The notes under the pieces were generated by a model. It worked only from the letters and a program-made list of their open reading frames with translations. It made no database searches and was not told the origin of the DNA. Shown here piece by piece: positions 46,289-53,666 of a stretch of 64,000 nucleotides of DNA; position 1 is the stretch's first letter, and each line of letters opens with the position of its first letter. The stretch comes from Marivirga arenosa (GTDB lineage: Bacteria > Bacteroidota > Bacteroidia > Cytophagales > Cyclobacteriaceae): the NCBI RefSeq assembly GCF_030503895.2, contig NZ_CP129970.2, positions 1,118,001 through 1,182,000 of the forward strand, in the 5' to 3' direction. Made by a program: the position numbers and the translations under genes.

Positions 46289-47244
46289 ACTCTTTTAAAG
46301 AATGAATCCACGAACTCCATTTTATTAAACACCTGAAGATCTTCCACTTTCTCGCCTACACCTATATATTTTACTGGAATTTTGAATTCTTCAGAGATCC
46401 CTATTACCACACCTCCTTTTGCGGTTCCATCCAGTTTTGTGATGGCTAATGCTGTTACTTCTGTAGCTTTCGTAAATTCACGAGCTTGGATCATGGCATT
46501 TTGGCCGGTTGAGCCATCCAATACCAATAAAACTTCATGTGGCGCTTCACTAACGAACTTTTGAATTACCCTTTTAATCTTAGATAATTCGTTCATTAAA
46601 TTCACTTTTGTATGTAACCTTCCAGCAGTATCGATGATTACGATATCAGCCTCCTCTGCAACTCCTTGTTTAACTGCATCAAATGCTACGGATGCAGGAT
46701 CTGTATTCATACCATGGGAAACAACTGGCACACCAATTCTGTCTCCCCACATTTTTAGCTGATCTACAGCAGCCGCTCTAAAGGTATCTGCAGCTCCTAA
46801 AACTACCTTTTTATCTTGCTTTTTATATTGAGCAGCAAGCTTCCCAATCGTTGTAGTTTTACCTACCCCGTTAACCCCTACCACTAATAAAACATAAGGC
46901 TTTTTAATATTTTGAGGTAAAGAAAAATCTTTTAAATCTTCCGTATTATTTTCTTCCAAAAGACCCGCTATTTCTTCTCTTAGAATTTTATCTAATTCAT
47001 CAGTACCCAAATATTTATCGCGAGCTACTCTTTCTTCAATACGATCAATAATCTTAACAGTGGTATTAACGCCAAGATCTGAGCTAATTAAAATTTCCTC
47101 CAATTCATCCAATACATCTTCATCCACTTGGGATTTACCGACAACTGAACGTCCTAGTTTAGTAAAAAAACTCTCTTTTGTTTTCTCTAAACCTTTGTCT
47201 AAAGATTCTTTTTTCTCTTTGGAAAAAATTTTGAAAATACTCAT
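46285..47244 (-). CDS. ftsY: Signal recognition particle receptor FtsY
   Basis: A 319-residue SRP-type GTPase that docks the signal recognition particle at the membrane. A short N domain (about 1-100) is followed by the G domain: GVNGVGKTTT (P-loop), DTFRAAAVDQ, DTAGR, TKLDGTAKGG, and the closing GVGEKVEDL. The long acidic A domain of E. coli FtsY is absent, as usual in Bacteroidota. It is the last gene in the rpmB-rpmG-DUF4295-ftsY cluster, 152 bases after the DUF4295 gene with a terminator in between. Confidence 0.96.
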   Translation of the reverse strand: MSIFKIFSKEKKESLDKGLEKTKESFFTKLGRSVVGKSQVDEDVLDELEEILISSDLGVNTTVKIIDRIEERVARDKYLGTDELDKILREEIAGLLEENNTEDLKDFSLPQNIKKPYVLLVVGVNGVGKTTTIGKLAAQYKKQDKKVVLGAADTFRAAAVDQLKMWGDRIGVPVVSHGMNTDPASVAFDAVKQGVAEEADIVIIDTAGRLHTKVNLMNELSKIKRVIQKFVSEAPHEVLLVLDGSTGQNAMIQAREFTKATEVTALAITKLDGTAKGGVVIGISEEFKIPVKYIGVGEKVEDLQVFNKMEFVDSFFKRV

Positions 47245-47343
47245 ACCACTTATGTTATAGATGCGGGGCTATTTAACCGCTTACAATAATACGAAAATAT
47301 TGACCTAAAGTATATAAAAGAATAGTTGTAAAAGGGTATAAAC

Positions 47344-47368
47344 AAAAAAAGTCCCTAATGAGGGACTT
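47344..47368 (-). terminator. Intrinsic terminator after the DUF4295 gene
   Basis: AAGTCCCT pairs with AGGGACTT (47349-47356 with 47361-47368), loop AATG. On the minus strand the stem is followed by a run of seven T. It ends the ribosomal-protein transcript before ftsY. Confidence 0.85.
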
Positions 47369-47396
47369 AAATCAATTTTAACCTTAAAAACTACAA

Positions 47397-47546
47397 TTAT
47401 TTTTTAAGTGCCTCTTTGGCCATATCCAAAGGTACCATTTCTTCACGGAATGAATAACCTCCGTTTTTAGACTTTACTGCTTTGATTACTTTAGCGTAAC
47501 CTTTAGCGTCTTTATCTTTTAAAGTTGCAACTACTTTCTTAGCCAT
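47397..47546 (-). CDS. DUF4295 small basic protein
   Basis: A 49-residue, very basic protein, too short for many gene finders. It begins MAKKVVATLKDKD and contains KVIKAVKSKNGGYSF and REEMVP, which is the DUF4295 family. That family is restricted to Bacteroidota and nearly always encoded right after rpmG; here only 2 bases separate them. Size, charge and position suggest a ribosome-associated protein, but this is inference. Confidence 0.9.
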   Translation of the reverse strand: MAKKVVATLKDKDAKGYAKVIKAVKSKNGGYSFREEMVPLDMAKEALKK

Positions 47547-47548
47547 GA

Positions 47549-47731
47549 TTACTTAATTTCTTTGTGAACAGTATATTTCTTTAAGATCGGGTTATATTTT
47601 TTCAACTCCAATCTTTCTGTTGTGTTTTTTCTGTTTTTAGTCGTGATGTAACGAGAAGTACCTGGAGCACCAGTTTCTTTATGCTCTGTACATTCTAATA
47701 TTACTTGGACTCTATTTCCTTTCTTAGCCAT
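47549..47731 (-). CDS. rpmG: 50S ribosomal protein L33
   Basis: A 60-residue L33: [41 protein letters not shown], and a C-terminal YTVHKEIK. It has a single Cys, so it is the zinc-free form. It lies 28 bases after rpmB and 2 bases before the DUF4295 gene, in the conserved cluster. Confidence 0.97.
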   Translation of the reverse strand: MAKKGNRVQVILECTEHKETGAPGTSRYITTKNRKNTTERLELKKYNPILKKYTVHKEIK

Positions 47732-47759
47732 TGTGCTTTAAATTTTGAGCAATAGAAAA

Positions 47760-47999
47760 TTATACTAATACATTACCGTTTTCACGTGCCTTCTTCAAAA
47801 CTGAAGTGATACCATTTTTGTTAATGGTTCTGATTGCGCTAGCTGACACTTTTAACGTGATCCACTTATCCTCCTCAGGAATGTAAAACCTTTTCTTCTG
47901 CAAGTTTGGCAAGAATCTTCTTTTGGTTTTATTGTTGGAGTGAGAAACATTATTTCCCACCTGAGGTCTCTTTCCGGTAATTTGACAAACTCGTGCCAT
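47760..47999 (-). CDS. rpmB: 50S ribosomal protein L28
   Basis: A 79-residue L28: [29 protein letters not shown] at the start, then [34 protein letters not shown] (spread over about 31-64). It has one Cys, so it is the zinc-free form. It is the first gene of the rpmB-rpmG-DUF4295 unit and has a good promoter in front. Confidence 0.97.
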   Translation of the reverse strand: MARVCQITGKRPQVGNNVSHSNNKTKRRFLPNLQKKRFYIPEEDKWITLKVSASAIRTINKNGITSVLKKARENGNVLV

Positions 48000-48041
48000 A
48001 TCTATTTAAATTATTTTTGTTGTCGATTTAAAATTGGTTTG

Positions 48042-48071
48042 CAAATATCGGCAATATTTTGATAATCACAA
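48042..48071 (-). promoter_or_regulatory. Promoter of the rpmB cluster
   Basis: On the minus strand TTG (48069-48071), a 19-base spacer, and GATATTTG (48042-48049), one mismatch from TAnnTTTG at the first base. Position is 42 bases before the rpmB ATG, and the spacing is optimal. Confidence 0.55.
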
Positions 48072-48188
48072 ACCTTACCTTAAAAATACCAGCTATTTTT
48101 TTGGAATTCTAAGGGATTGCCGTCCTGTTTTGTTAGTTTTACATTTATAAGAGTGTGCAATTTAAGAATTTTTAAACATTTAAATGTT

Positions 48189-49469
48189 ATGATGGAAGAA
48201 ATCAAGAGTAGTCAACAAGCCATTGAGATGGAAGATAAGTATGGGGCTCATAATTATCATCCTTTACCAGCGGTATTGGCTAAAGGTGATGGTGTTTTCC
48301 TATGGGATGTTGAAGGTAAAAAATATTATGACTTTTTATCTTCATATAGTGCAGTGAACCAAGGACACAGTCATCCAAGAATATTAGAAACACTTAAAAA
48401 ACAAGCAGAAACTTTAACGCTTACTTCAAGAGCATTTTATAATAACATATTAGGTCCTTTTGAGAAATATGTGAGTGAATACTTCGGTTTCGATAAGGTA
48501 TTAGCGATGAACTCTGGTGCTGAAGCTGTAGAATCTGCATTAAAAATTGCCAGAAAATGGGCCTATGAGAAAAATGGGATCTCACCTAATGCTGGTAAAA
48601 TAATTGTAGCAGAACAAAATTTCCACGGAAGAACTACAACTATCCTTTCATTCTCAAGTGATGATACTGCTAAAAATCATTTTGGACCTTATACTCCTGG
48701 CTTCGTAAAAATACCATATAACGACTCTGATGCCTTAGAGAAAATTTTACAGGGCGAAGATAATATTGTTGGGTTTTTAGTAGAACCAATTCAAGGTGAA
48801 GCTGGGGTTTACAGACCGGATAATGATTACATGAAAAAATGTAAGGAGATCTGTAAAAAGCATAATGTATTGTTCATTGCAGATGAAATTCAAACCGGTA
48901 TTGCGAGAACCGGTAGTTTATTAGCAGTTTGTGGAGACTGTACTTGCCAGGGGCATTGCGAAAAGCAGTCTACTTATGTTGAACCCGATATTTTAATATT
49001 AGGTAAAGCACTATCAGGAGGATTCTATCCTGTATCGGCAGTTTTAGCAAATGATCCTATTATGGAAGTACTAACACCAGGTACGCATGGTTCTACTTTT
49101 GGAGGTAACCCATTAGGAACTGCAGTTGCTGTAACTGCACTTGACGTTGTTAAAGATGAGAAACTAGCTCAAAATGCTCGTAAATTAGGTGAATTATTCA
49201 GGGAGCGTATGCAAAAGTTCATCGAGAAATCTGATTTGGTGACCTTAGTTCGTGGTAAAGGTTTATTAAATGCCATAGTGATCAATGATTCAGAAGATAG
49301 CTCTACAGCTTGGGATATCTGTATGGCATTAAAAGAAAATGGATTATTAGCAAAACCAACTCATGGTAACATTATCCGATTTGCGCCACCTTTAGTAATT
49401 ACTGAAGAGCAGATCAACGAATGTTGTGATATCATTGAGAAAACGATTACTGAGTTTAAGAAGAAGTAA
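48189..49469 (+). CDS. rocD: Ornithine aminotransferase
   Basis: The start is placed at 48189 (MMEEIKSSQQ); the frame is open from 48117, but the extra 24 residues look non-coding. The 426-residue PLP enzyme turns ornithine and 2-oxoglutarate into glutamate semialdehyde and glutamate. Motifs are YDFLSSYSAVNQGHSHP, MNSGAEAVESALKIARKW, VEPIQGEAGV, ADEIQTGIARTG, and LGKALSGGFYP with the PLP Lys. A Cys-rich insertion (C248, C251, C253, C257) follows the Asp-Glu motif. A perfect terminator comes directly after. Confidence 0.93.
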   Translation: MMEEIKSSQQAIEMEDKYGAHNYHPLPAVLAKGDGVFLWDVEGKKYYDFLSSYSAVNQGHSHPRILETLKKQAETLTLTSRAFYNNILGPFEKYVSEYFGFDKVLAMNSGAEAVESALKIARKWAYEKNGISPNAGKIIVAEQNFHGRTTTILSFSSDDTAKNHFGPYTPGFVKIPYNDSDALEKILQGEDNIVGFLVEPIQGEAGVYRPDNDYMKKCKEICKKHNVLFIADEIQTGIARTGSLLAVCGDCTCQGHCEKQSTYVEPDILILGKALSGGFYPVSAVLANDPIMEVLTPGTHGSTFGGNPLGTAVAVTALDVVKDEKLAQNARKLGELFRERMQKFIEKSDLVTLVRGKGLLNAIVINDSEDSSTAWDICMALKENGLLAKPTHGNIIRFAPPLVITEEQINECCDIIEKTITEFKKK

Positions 49470-49484
49470 ATTTAACTTTGACAT

Positions 49485-49516
49485 AAAAAACCTTCATTTT
49501 TCAATGAAGGTTTTTT
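49485..49516. terminator. Bidirectional intrinsic terminator
   Basis: A14-base-pair perfect stem: AAAAAACCTTCATT (49485-49498) and AATGAAGGTTTTTT (49503-49516), loop TTTC. It separates the aminotransferase gene and the convergent small gene at 49539. Confidence 0.95.
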
Positions 49517-49538
49517 ATTCAACAAGTGATTGAAAATA

Positions 49539-49847
49539 TTATCTTCTTTTACGTTTTGACGGCCTAATGTCATCTACGGGGCCAAAATGCTTAAATTCTA
49601 GAACTTTTTTCTTACCTTTTATCAATTTAATTTCAGCAGGTGCTAGCTTTAGATCAGAGGTCTTAACAATAGCTTTGTCAAAAAAGGTTTTGGCTTGTTG
49701 AAACTCTCCCTTGTCAAAATCATGACGCTCCTTGTTAGATTTCACAGGTACACCAGGGATAACGTGATACAAATCTACTTCAACAGCATATCTTGGCTTT
49801 AATGAAGTAATAAAACTTTGAACACTCTTCTTAATATTATTGATCAT
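49539..49847 (-). CDS. Small basic protein of unknown function
   Basis: A 102-residue soluble protein. It begins MINNIKKSVQSFITSLKPRY, has a mid-part DLYHVIPGVPVKSN followed by an amphipathic helix, and ends in a strongly basic tail (RPSKRKRR). No family recognised. It lies alone between a terminator and a 353-base gap. Composition looks like a genuine cytoplasmic protein. Confidence 0.6.
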   Translation of the reverse strand: MINNIKKSVQSFITSLKPRYAVEVDLYHVIPGVPVKSNKERHDFDKGEFQQAKTFFDKAIVKTSDLKLAPAEIKLIKGKKKVLEFKHFGPVDDIRPSKRKRR

Positions 49848-50200
49848 ACACTTAATTTTTTAACAGCTTTGAAATAGCTTAAAAATATTGGCTTATGCAA
49901 GTTTGAAAGCTCTCACTTTCATTAGGTAGGACGTAATTTAAAAGGAGTAATTTTATGACAAAACACTGATTTTTGCGCGAAAATCATCCTTATAAAATAA
50001 TGTTTGGATAGTTGCTATGTATGTTATGTATGAAAATTACTGATTACATCATTCAGTCAATAGCTTAATTCTTCGCCTTAACGCCACTGTATAAATTCGT
50101 GGCTGATTAAAAGTATCAAAATTTCAGTTAAATAGCGAGGCAATCCACAAAGAGATAAAGTCACATTTACCTACTAACTGCCATGATTTATGACAGGATG
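49848..50200. other. 353-base intergenic region next to higBA
   Basis: No gene is seen. It holds a plus-strand leader with a strong Shine-Dalgarno site (AAGGAG at 49942-49947) before a 4-codon frame (49955-49969), a hairpin GATTTT/AAAATC near 49978-49995, and the sequence after higA that ends with GCCAC/GTGGC arms (50083-50103). The last part looks vaguely like an integron attC site on the minus strand (50075-50206). Confidence 0.5.
49930..49969 (+). other. Leader with strong ribosome-binding site and 4-codon frame
   Basis: GACGT, then AAGGAGTAATTTT and ATG, with only four codons (MTKH) before TGA. The same elements, GACGT and AAGGAGTAATT before ATG, stand in front of higB on the other strand. 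This looks like the start of a lost gene. Confidence 0.35.
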
Positions 50201-50500
50201 TTATGCAGCGTTAATATTAGCTGGTCGAATGTTATTAAGTTCGTCCTGCTTGTCTTTACGCTCTTCTTCAATATCAAAATCGTCTTGCAAACCAAGCCAA
50301 AATTTGGCAGATGTGCCGAAGTATTTTGCTAATCTTAAAGCAGTATCAGCAGTGATCTTTCTGCGTCCTTTTATAATTTTACTAATTCTGGTTTGAGGTA
50401 TAAAAGTATCCTTAGCTAGTCTATATGCCGAAATTTCCATTGGTATCAAGAATTCCTCATTGAGAACTTCACCCGGGTGTATGTTGTCTAATTTTTCCAT
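50201..50500 (-). CDS. higA: HigA-type antitoxin (XRE family)
   Basis: A 99-residue helix-turn-helix antitoxin. It has HPGEVLNEEFLIPMEIS at the N-terminus (HigA signature), then the HTH (YRLAKDTFIPQTRISKIIKGRRKIT over about 31-57), and TALRLAKYFGTSAKFWLGLQ. It neutralises the toxin encoded 9 bases upstream and probably represses the pair's promoter. Its stop overlaps GCATAAC, discussed as a possible recombination-site end. Confidence 0.92.
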   Translation of the reverse strand: MEKLDNIHPGEVLNEEFLIPMEISAYRLAKDTFIPQTRISKIIKGRRKITADTALRLAKYFGTSAKFWLGLQDDFDIEEERKDKQDELNNIRPANINAA

Positions 50501-50509
50501 AATCTCAAA

Positions 50510-50791
50510 TTAATGATAATCAGTTATTTCAATTTCAAAGCAATTTCCATTTTCCCATTTGAAGATTATTCTCCATTGCTTATTAACTCTAATACTGTAG
50601 AATTCTTTTAAGTTTCCACCTAATTTTTCCAGCCGATTCGAAGGCGGAATTCTCAGGTCTTGTAAATCTTGAGAGTTGTTAATCATTCTTAATTTTCTTC
50701 TGGCAATATTTTGGATTTCGTTTGGAAGCTTTTTGGATCTTTCACCGTTCCATATCTTCTCTGTTTCTTTACTACCAAAAGATTTTATCAT
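50510..50791 (-). CDS. higB: HigB-type toxin (RelE superfamily mRNA interferase)
   Basis: The start is placed at ATG 50791, which has a textbook Shine-Dalgarno AAGGAG six bases before it; a TTG at 50818 is unlikely. The 93-residue product begins MIKSFGSKETEKIWNG and ends FYSIRVNKQWRIIFKWENG, FEIEITDYH, the RelE/HigB fold with the catalytic Arg and aromatic residues. It should cut mRNA on translating ribosomes when HigA is lost. Toxin before antitoxin is the normal higBA order. Confidence 0.92.
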   Translation of the reverse strand: MIKSFGSKETEKIWNGERSKKLPNEIQNIARRKLRMINNSQDLQDLRIPPSNRLEKLGGNLKEFYSIRVNKQWRIIFKWENGNCFEIEITDYH

Positions 50792-50796
50792 AATTA

Positions 50797-50802
50797 CTCC
50801 TT
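50797..50802 (-). promoter_or_regulatory. Strong Shine-Dalgarno site of higB
   Basis: AAGGAG on the minus strand lies six bases before the ATG at 50791. Such sites are rare in Bacteroidota, so it both decides the start and hints at foreign origin. Confidence 0.6.
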
Positions 50803-50885
50803 GCGTTACTAACGTCAAAGTTAACTAATTAGTTTTGTATTAGGAAATGTTAATGAGGAAGAGATTCCAATGCTGCATAAAAATT

Positions 50886-50930
50886 GAATACGTACACCCA
50901 AGGTGCACGTATTCCGTAAATATTTCGGAT
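50886..50930. repeat. Pair of abutting inverted repeats
   Basis: GAATACGTACACC (50886-50898) and GGTGCACGTATTC (50902-50914) pair over 13 positions with a single mismatch and a 3-base loop. Immediately after comes TCCG-T-AAATATTTCGGA (50913-50929), a second near-palindrome. No T run follows, so it is not a plain terminator. It lies upstream of higB. Confidence 0.6.
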
Positions 50931-50934
50931 ACAG

Positions 50935-51069
50935 TTACCACTTGGTGCTTATATCTAATTTATAATTTTCAAAACCTGCGGGAAATTTCCAAATCTGACT
51001 ATAGTCTGTAGGTTTTGGTATAGAATAAAAGTAAATAAATTGTTGGGATTCTGAAAAGGCAACACAGAA
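50935..51069 (-). pseudogene. C-terminal remnant of an unknown protein
   Basis: On the minus strand 44 codons end in TGG TAA and read like a true protein end (FCVAFSESQQFIY, PKPTDYSQIWKFPAG, NYKLDISTKW). There is no start codon, and an in-frame stop sits just upstream (51070-51072). It appears to be a decayed or truncated gene. The family is not recognised. Confidence 0.45.
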
Positions 51070-51151
51070 TTACTTTTTGAATAAAACCATATTTAAAAAT
51101 GAGCATATCATAAAAATCCACTTTGAATTAGTTTACTTTCTCCAATCCCCT

Positions 51152-51159
51152 TAATTTTG
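51152..51159 (+). promoter_or_regulatory. Candidate -7 box for purM
   Basis: TAATTTTG matches TAnnTTTG, 16 bases before the ATG at 51176. The nearest upstream TTG (51123-51125) is 26 bases away, longer than usual. Confidence 0.4.
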
Positions 51160-51175
51160 GATAAATTTTAAATCC

Positions 51176-52345
51176 ATGTCTGATAGATATAACCAACGCG
51201 GAGTCTCAGCATCAAAAGAAGATGTACATAATGCAATCAAAAACCTTGATAAAGGGCTTTTCCCTCAAGCTTTTTGTAAGATTGTTCCTGATCATTTAAC
51301 AGGTGATGACAAGTATTGCACCATCATGCATGCTGATGGCGCAGGTACAAAATCTTCATTGGCTTATATGTACTGGAAGGAAACAGGAGATATTTCTGTT
51401 TGGAAAGGTATAGCGCAAGATGCGATCATTATGAATATTGATGATTTATTGTGCGTGGGCTGTACGGATAAAATTTTACTCTCCTCTACAATTGGAAGAA
51501 ATAAAAACCTTATTCCTGGAGAAGTAATTTCTGCAATTATCAATGGAACGGAAGAGGTTTTGCAGATGCTTAGAGACAATGGGGTTAATATTATCAGCAC
51601 AGGTGGTGAAACTGCTGATGTTGGAGATTTAGTAAGAACAATTATAGTAGATAGTACAGTTACCGCTCGCATGAAAAGAGCCGATGTTATTTCCAATGAC
51701 AATATTAAAGCGGGTCAAGTAATCGTAGGCTTAGCTTCATATGGACAGGCAACTTATGAAAATGAATACAATGGGGGGATGGGAAGTAACGGACTTACTT
51801 CAGCTCGTCATGATGTGTTCGATAAGTATTTAATGGAGAAATATCCTGAAAGTTTCGATCCTGCCGTAGATAAAGCATTGATTTATTCAGGAAGTAAAAA
51901 ATTGACTGACCAAATAGATGGAGTAGAATTGGATGCCGGAAAACTAGTTTTATCTCCTACAAGAACCTACGCTCCCGTTATTAAAAAAGTATTAGAAGAA
52001 TTACCTGGGAAAGTGCAGGGTATGGTTCATTGTAGTGGGGGTGCACAAACGAAGGTCTTACATTTTGTAGAAAATGTACATGTAATCAAAGATAATATGC
52101 TACCAACCCCTCCTCTTTTCAAAATGATTCAAGAAGAATCAAATACAGATTGGAAAGAGATGTATAAGGTATTCAATATGGGCCACAGAATGGAATTATA
52201 TGTTGATGAGGCAGATGCTCAACAGATTATTGATATCTCAAAATCATTCAACATTGAAGCTCAAGTAATCGGTCGAGTAGAAGCATCTGAGAGCAAAAAA
52301 GTCACTATTAAAAGTGAGCATGGGGAGTTTGAATATGAGGGGTGA
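51176..52345 (+). CDS. purM: Phosphoribosylformylglycinamidine cyclo-ligase (AIR synthase)
   Basis: A 389-residue purine-pathway enzyme that closes the imidazole ring of AIR with ATP. The start MSDRYNQRGVSASKEDV and the region HADGAGTKSSLAYMYW, then AQDAIIMNIDDLLCVG, VNIISTGGETADVGDLVRT and MVHCSGGAQTKVL match the Bacteroidota form of PurM, which is a little longer than the E. coli one (345). It stands alone; the stop abuts the stop of the convergent permease gene. Confidence 0.9.
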   Translation: MSDRYNQRGVSASKEDVHNAIKNLDKGLFPQAFCKIVPDHLTGDDKYCTIMHADGAGTKSSLAYMYWKETGDISVWKGIAQDAIIMNIDDLLCVGCTDKILLSSTIGRNKNLIPGEVISAIINGTEEVLQMLRDNGVNIISTGGETADVGDLVRTIIVDSTVTARMKRADVISNDNIKAGQVIVGLASYGQATYENEYNGGMGSNGLTSARHDVFDKYLMEKYPESFDPAVDKALIYSGSKKLTDQIDGVELDAGKLVLSPTRTYAPVIKKVLEELPGKVQGMVHCSGGAQTKVLHFVENVHVIKDNMLPTPPLFKMIQEESNTDWKEMYKVFNMGHRMELYVDEADAQQIIDISKSFNIEAQVIGRVEASESKKVTIKSEHGEFEYEG

Positions 52346-53638
52346 TTAGTTTTTTCTTGAAAAGAAATATGCCCCTAAAGCCAGTAATCCGTAAATAACA
52401 ATTATAAAAATAAATTGGCTTTTGTTTTCACTGAACTCAAAATAAATAATCAGTACCCCTGCAAAAAATAGTCCTACTAATGCAATGATTGTAAGCAACC
52501 AGGATGAATTAGTTTTATGTCTTTTCTTATAATTAGAATAGGCCATTAAAAATGAAACTATAATAAATGTAATACTTCCAAATTCTAATATCACTTGTAA
52601 TCCCCCAGAAACAACCAATAATATTGCCATTAAACTGATCGTAATAATTGCGATGTATGGTATATGCTTTTTAATTTTTTTAGACAGTAATCTCGGAAAA
52701 TATCCATCATTTGCAATAACAGCCATAAGTCGAGAGGAGCCGAATAATGTCCCACTTATAGCACTTGAAGTTGCTAATAGGGCACCGAAGATTACGAAAA
52801 ACTGGCCAAAATTTCCTAGATAAGTTTTTGCACCAGCGGCCAAGGCATATTCTTTATCCGAAATAATTATTTCTTTCGGAATGGTGCCTAATGCTGCGAC
52901 TGCCAATAATATATATAATAAAGTAGCGATGCTGATAGAAGAGTAGATGGCAATTGGAATATTTCTTTTAGGACGATCCATTTCATCATAAGCATGAATT
53001 ACCAATTGAAACCCTTCATAAGCCACAAATGTAATTGCAGCTACCAGTAGAATACTACCTAAAGTTGTATTGGTTTCAATGATAGGTTGTAAGTTTTTTA
53101 TATCCGCTTTACCTGCCAATAAACCTGAGATGAACAGAAGAATAATGATTTTAGAATAAACTAATATGTCCTCTATCTTTCCCATTCCCTTTACACTCAC
53201 CAAATTCACAATTGCAAAAGATATGATCACAAAAGCTGCAATTAATTTTTGCCATATAACATTATTCAGATATTCAAACTGACTACAGAAATAGGAAGCA
53301 AAAGTAAAAGCGTACAGTGCAAGTGTACTGATATAACCAAAAACAATGAGCCAACCTATTACAGATGAAGCAACCTTACTATGTGGGAACGTTTTTTTAA
53401 AAAAAGAATAAGTTGCCCCCTCATCTTTATATAGGAGAGCTAATTTCACATATGAATAAGCTGCAAAAAAAGCTAAAATTCCACCTACTAAAATTGCAAT
53501 AGGCGTTGCGTTTCCTATGTTTTCAGTGGCTATTCCTAAAATAGAAAATATACCGCCACCAACCATACCTCCTAATGCGATAGCTATTAATTCACCAAGT
53601 CCTAAATCTTTATTTCTCTTTCGGCTAATTTTATTCAT
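52346..53638 (-). CDS. APC-family amino-acid permease
   Basis: A 430-residue inner-membrane transporter with about 12 helices. The first helix has the family motif ALGGMVGGGIFSILG (substrate-binding GxG region, about 18-32), with AAITFVAYEGFQL in helix 6 and an ending of several hydrophobic segments (IALVGLFFAGVLIIY). It should take up or exchange an amino acid or amine; which one is not seen. It may be co-transcribed with the secreted protein gene 28 bases upstream. Confidence 0.88.
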   Translation of the reverse strand: MNKISRKRNKDLGLGELIAIALGGMVGGGIFSILGIATENIGNATPIAILVGGILAFFAAYSYVKLALLYKDEGATYSFFKKTFPHSKVASSVIGWLIVFGYISTLALYAFTFASYFCSQFEYLNNVIWQKLIAAFVIISFAIVNLVSVKGMGKIEDILVYSKIIILLFISGLLAGKADIKNLQPIIETNTTLGSILLVAAITFVAYEGFQLVIHAYDEMDRPKRNIPIAIYSSISIATLLYILLAVAALGTIPKEIIISDKEYALAAGAKTYLGNFGQFFVIFGALLATSSAISGTLFGSSRLMAVIANDGYFPRLLSKKIKKHIPYIAIITISLMAILLVVSGGLQVILEFGSITFIIVSFLMAYSNYKKRHKTNSSWLLTIIALVGLFFAGVLIIYFEFSENKSQFIFIIVIYGLLALGAYFFSRKN

Positions 53639-53666
53639 ACTGCCTAAATTAACTTCTTAGTATATA

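Noticed and set aside
48117-48188. Upstream ATG for the ornithine aminotransferase
   Set aside because: The extra 24 residues are Cys/Phe-rich and unlike the family; the ATG at 48189 begins at the usual place.
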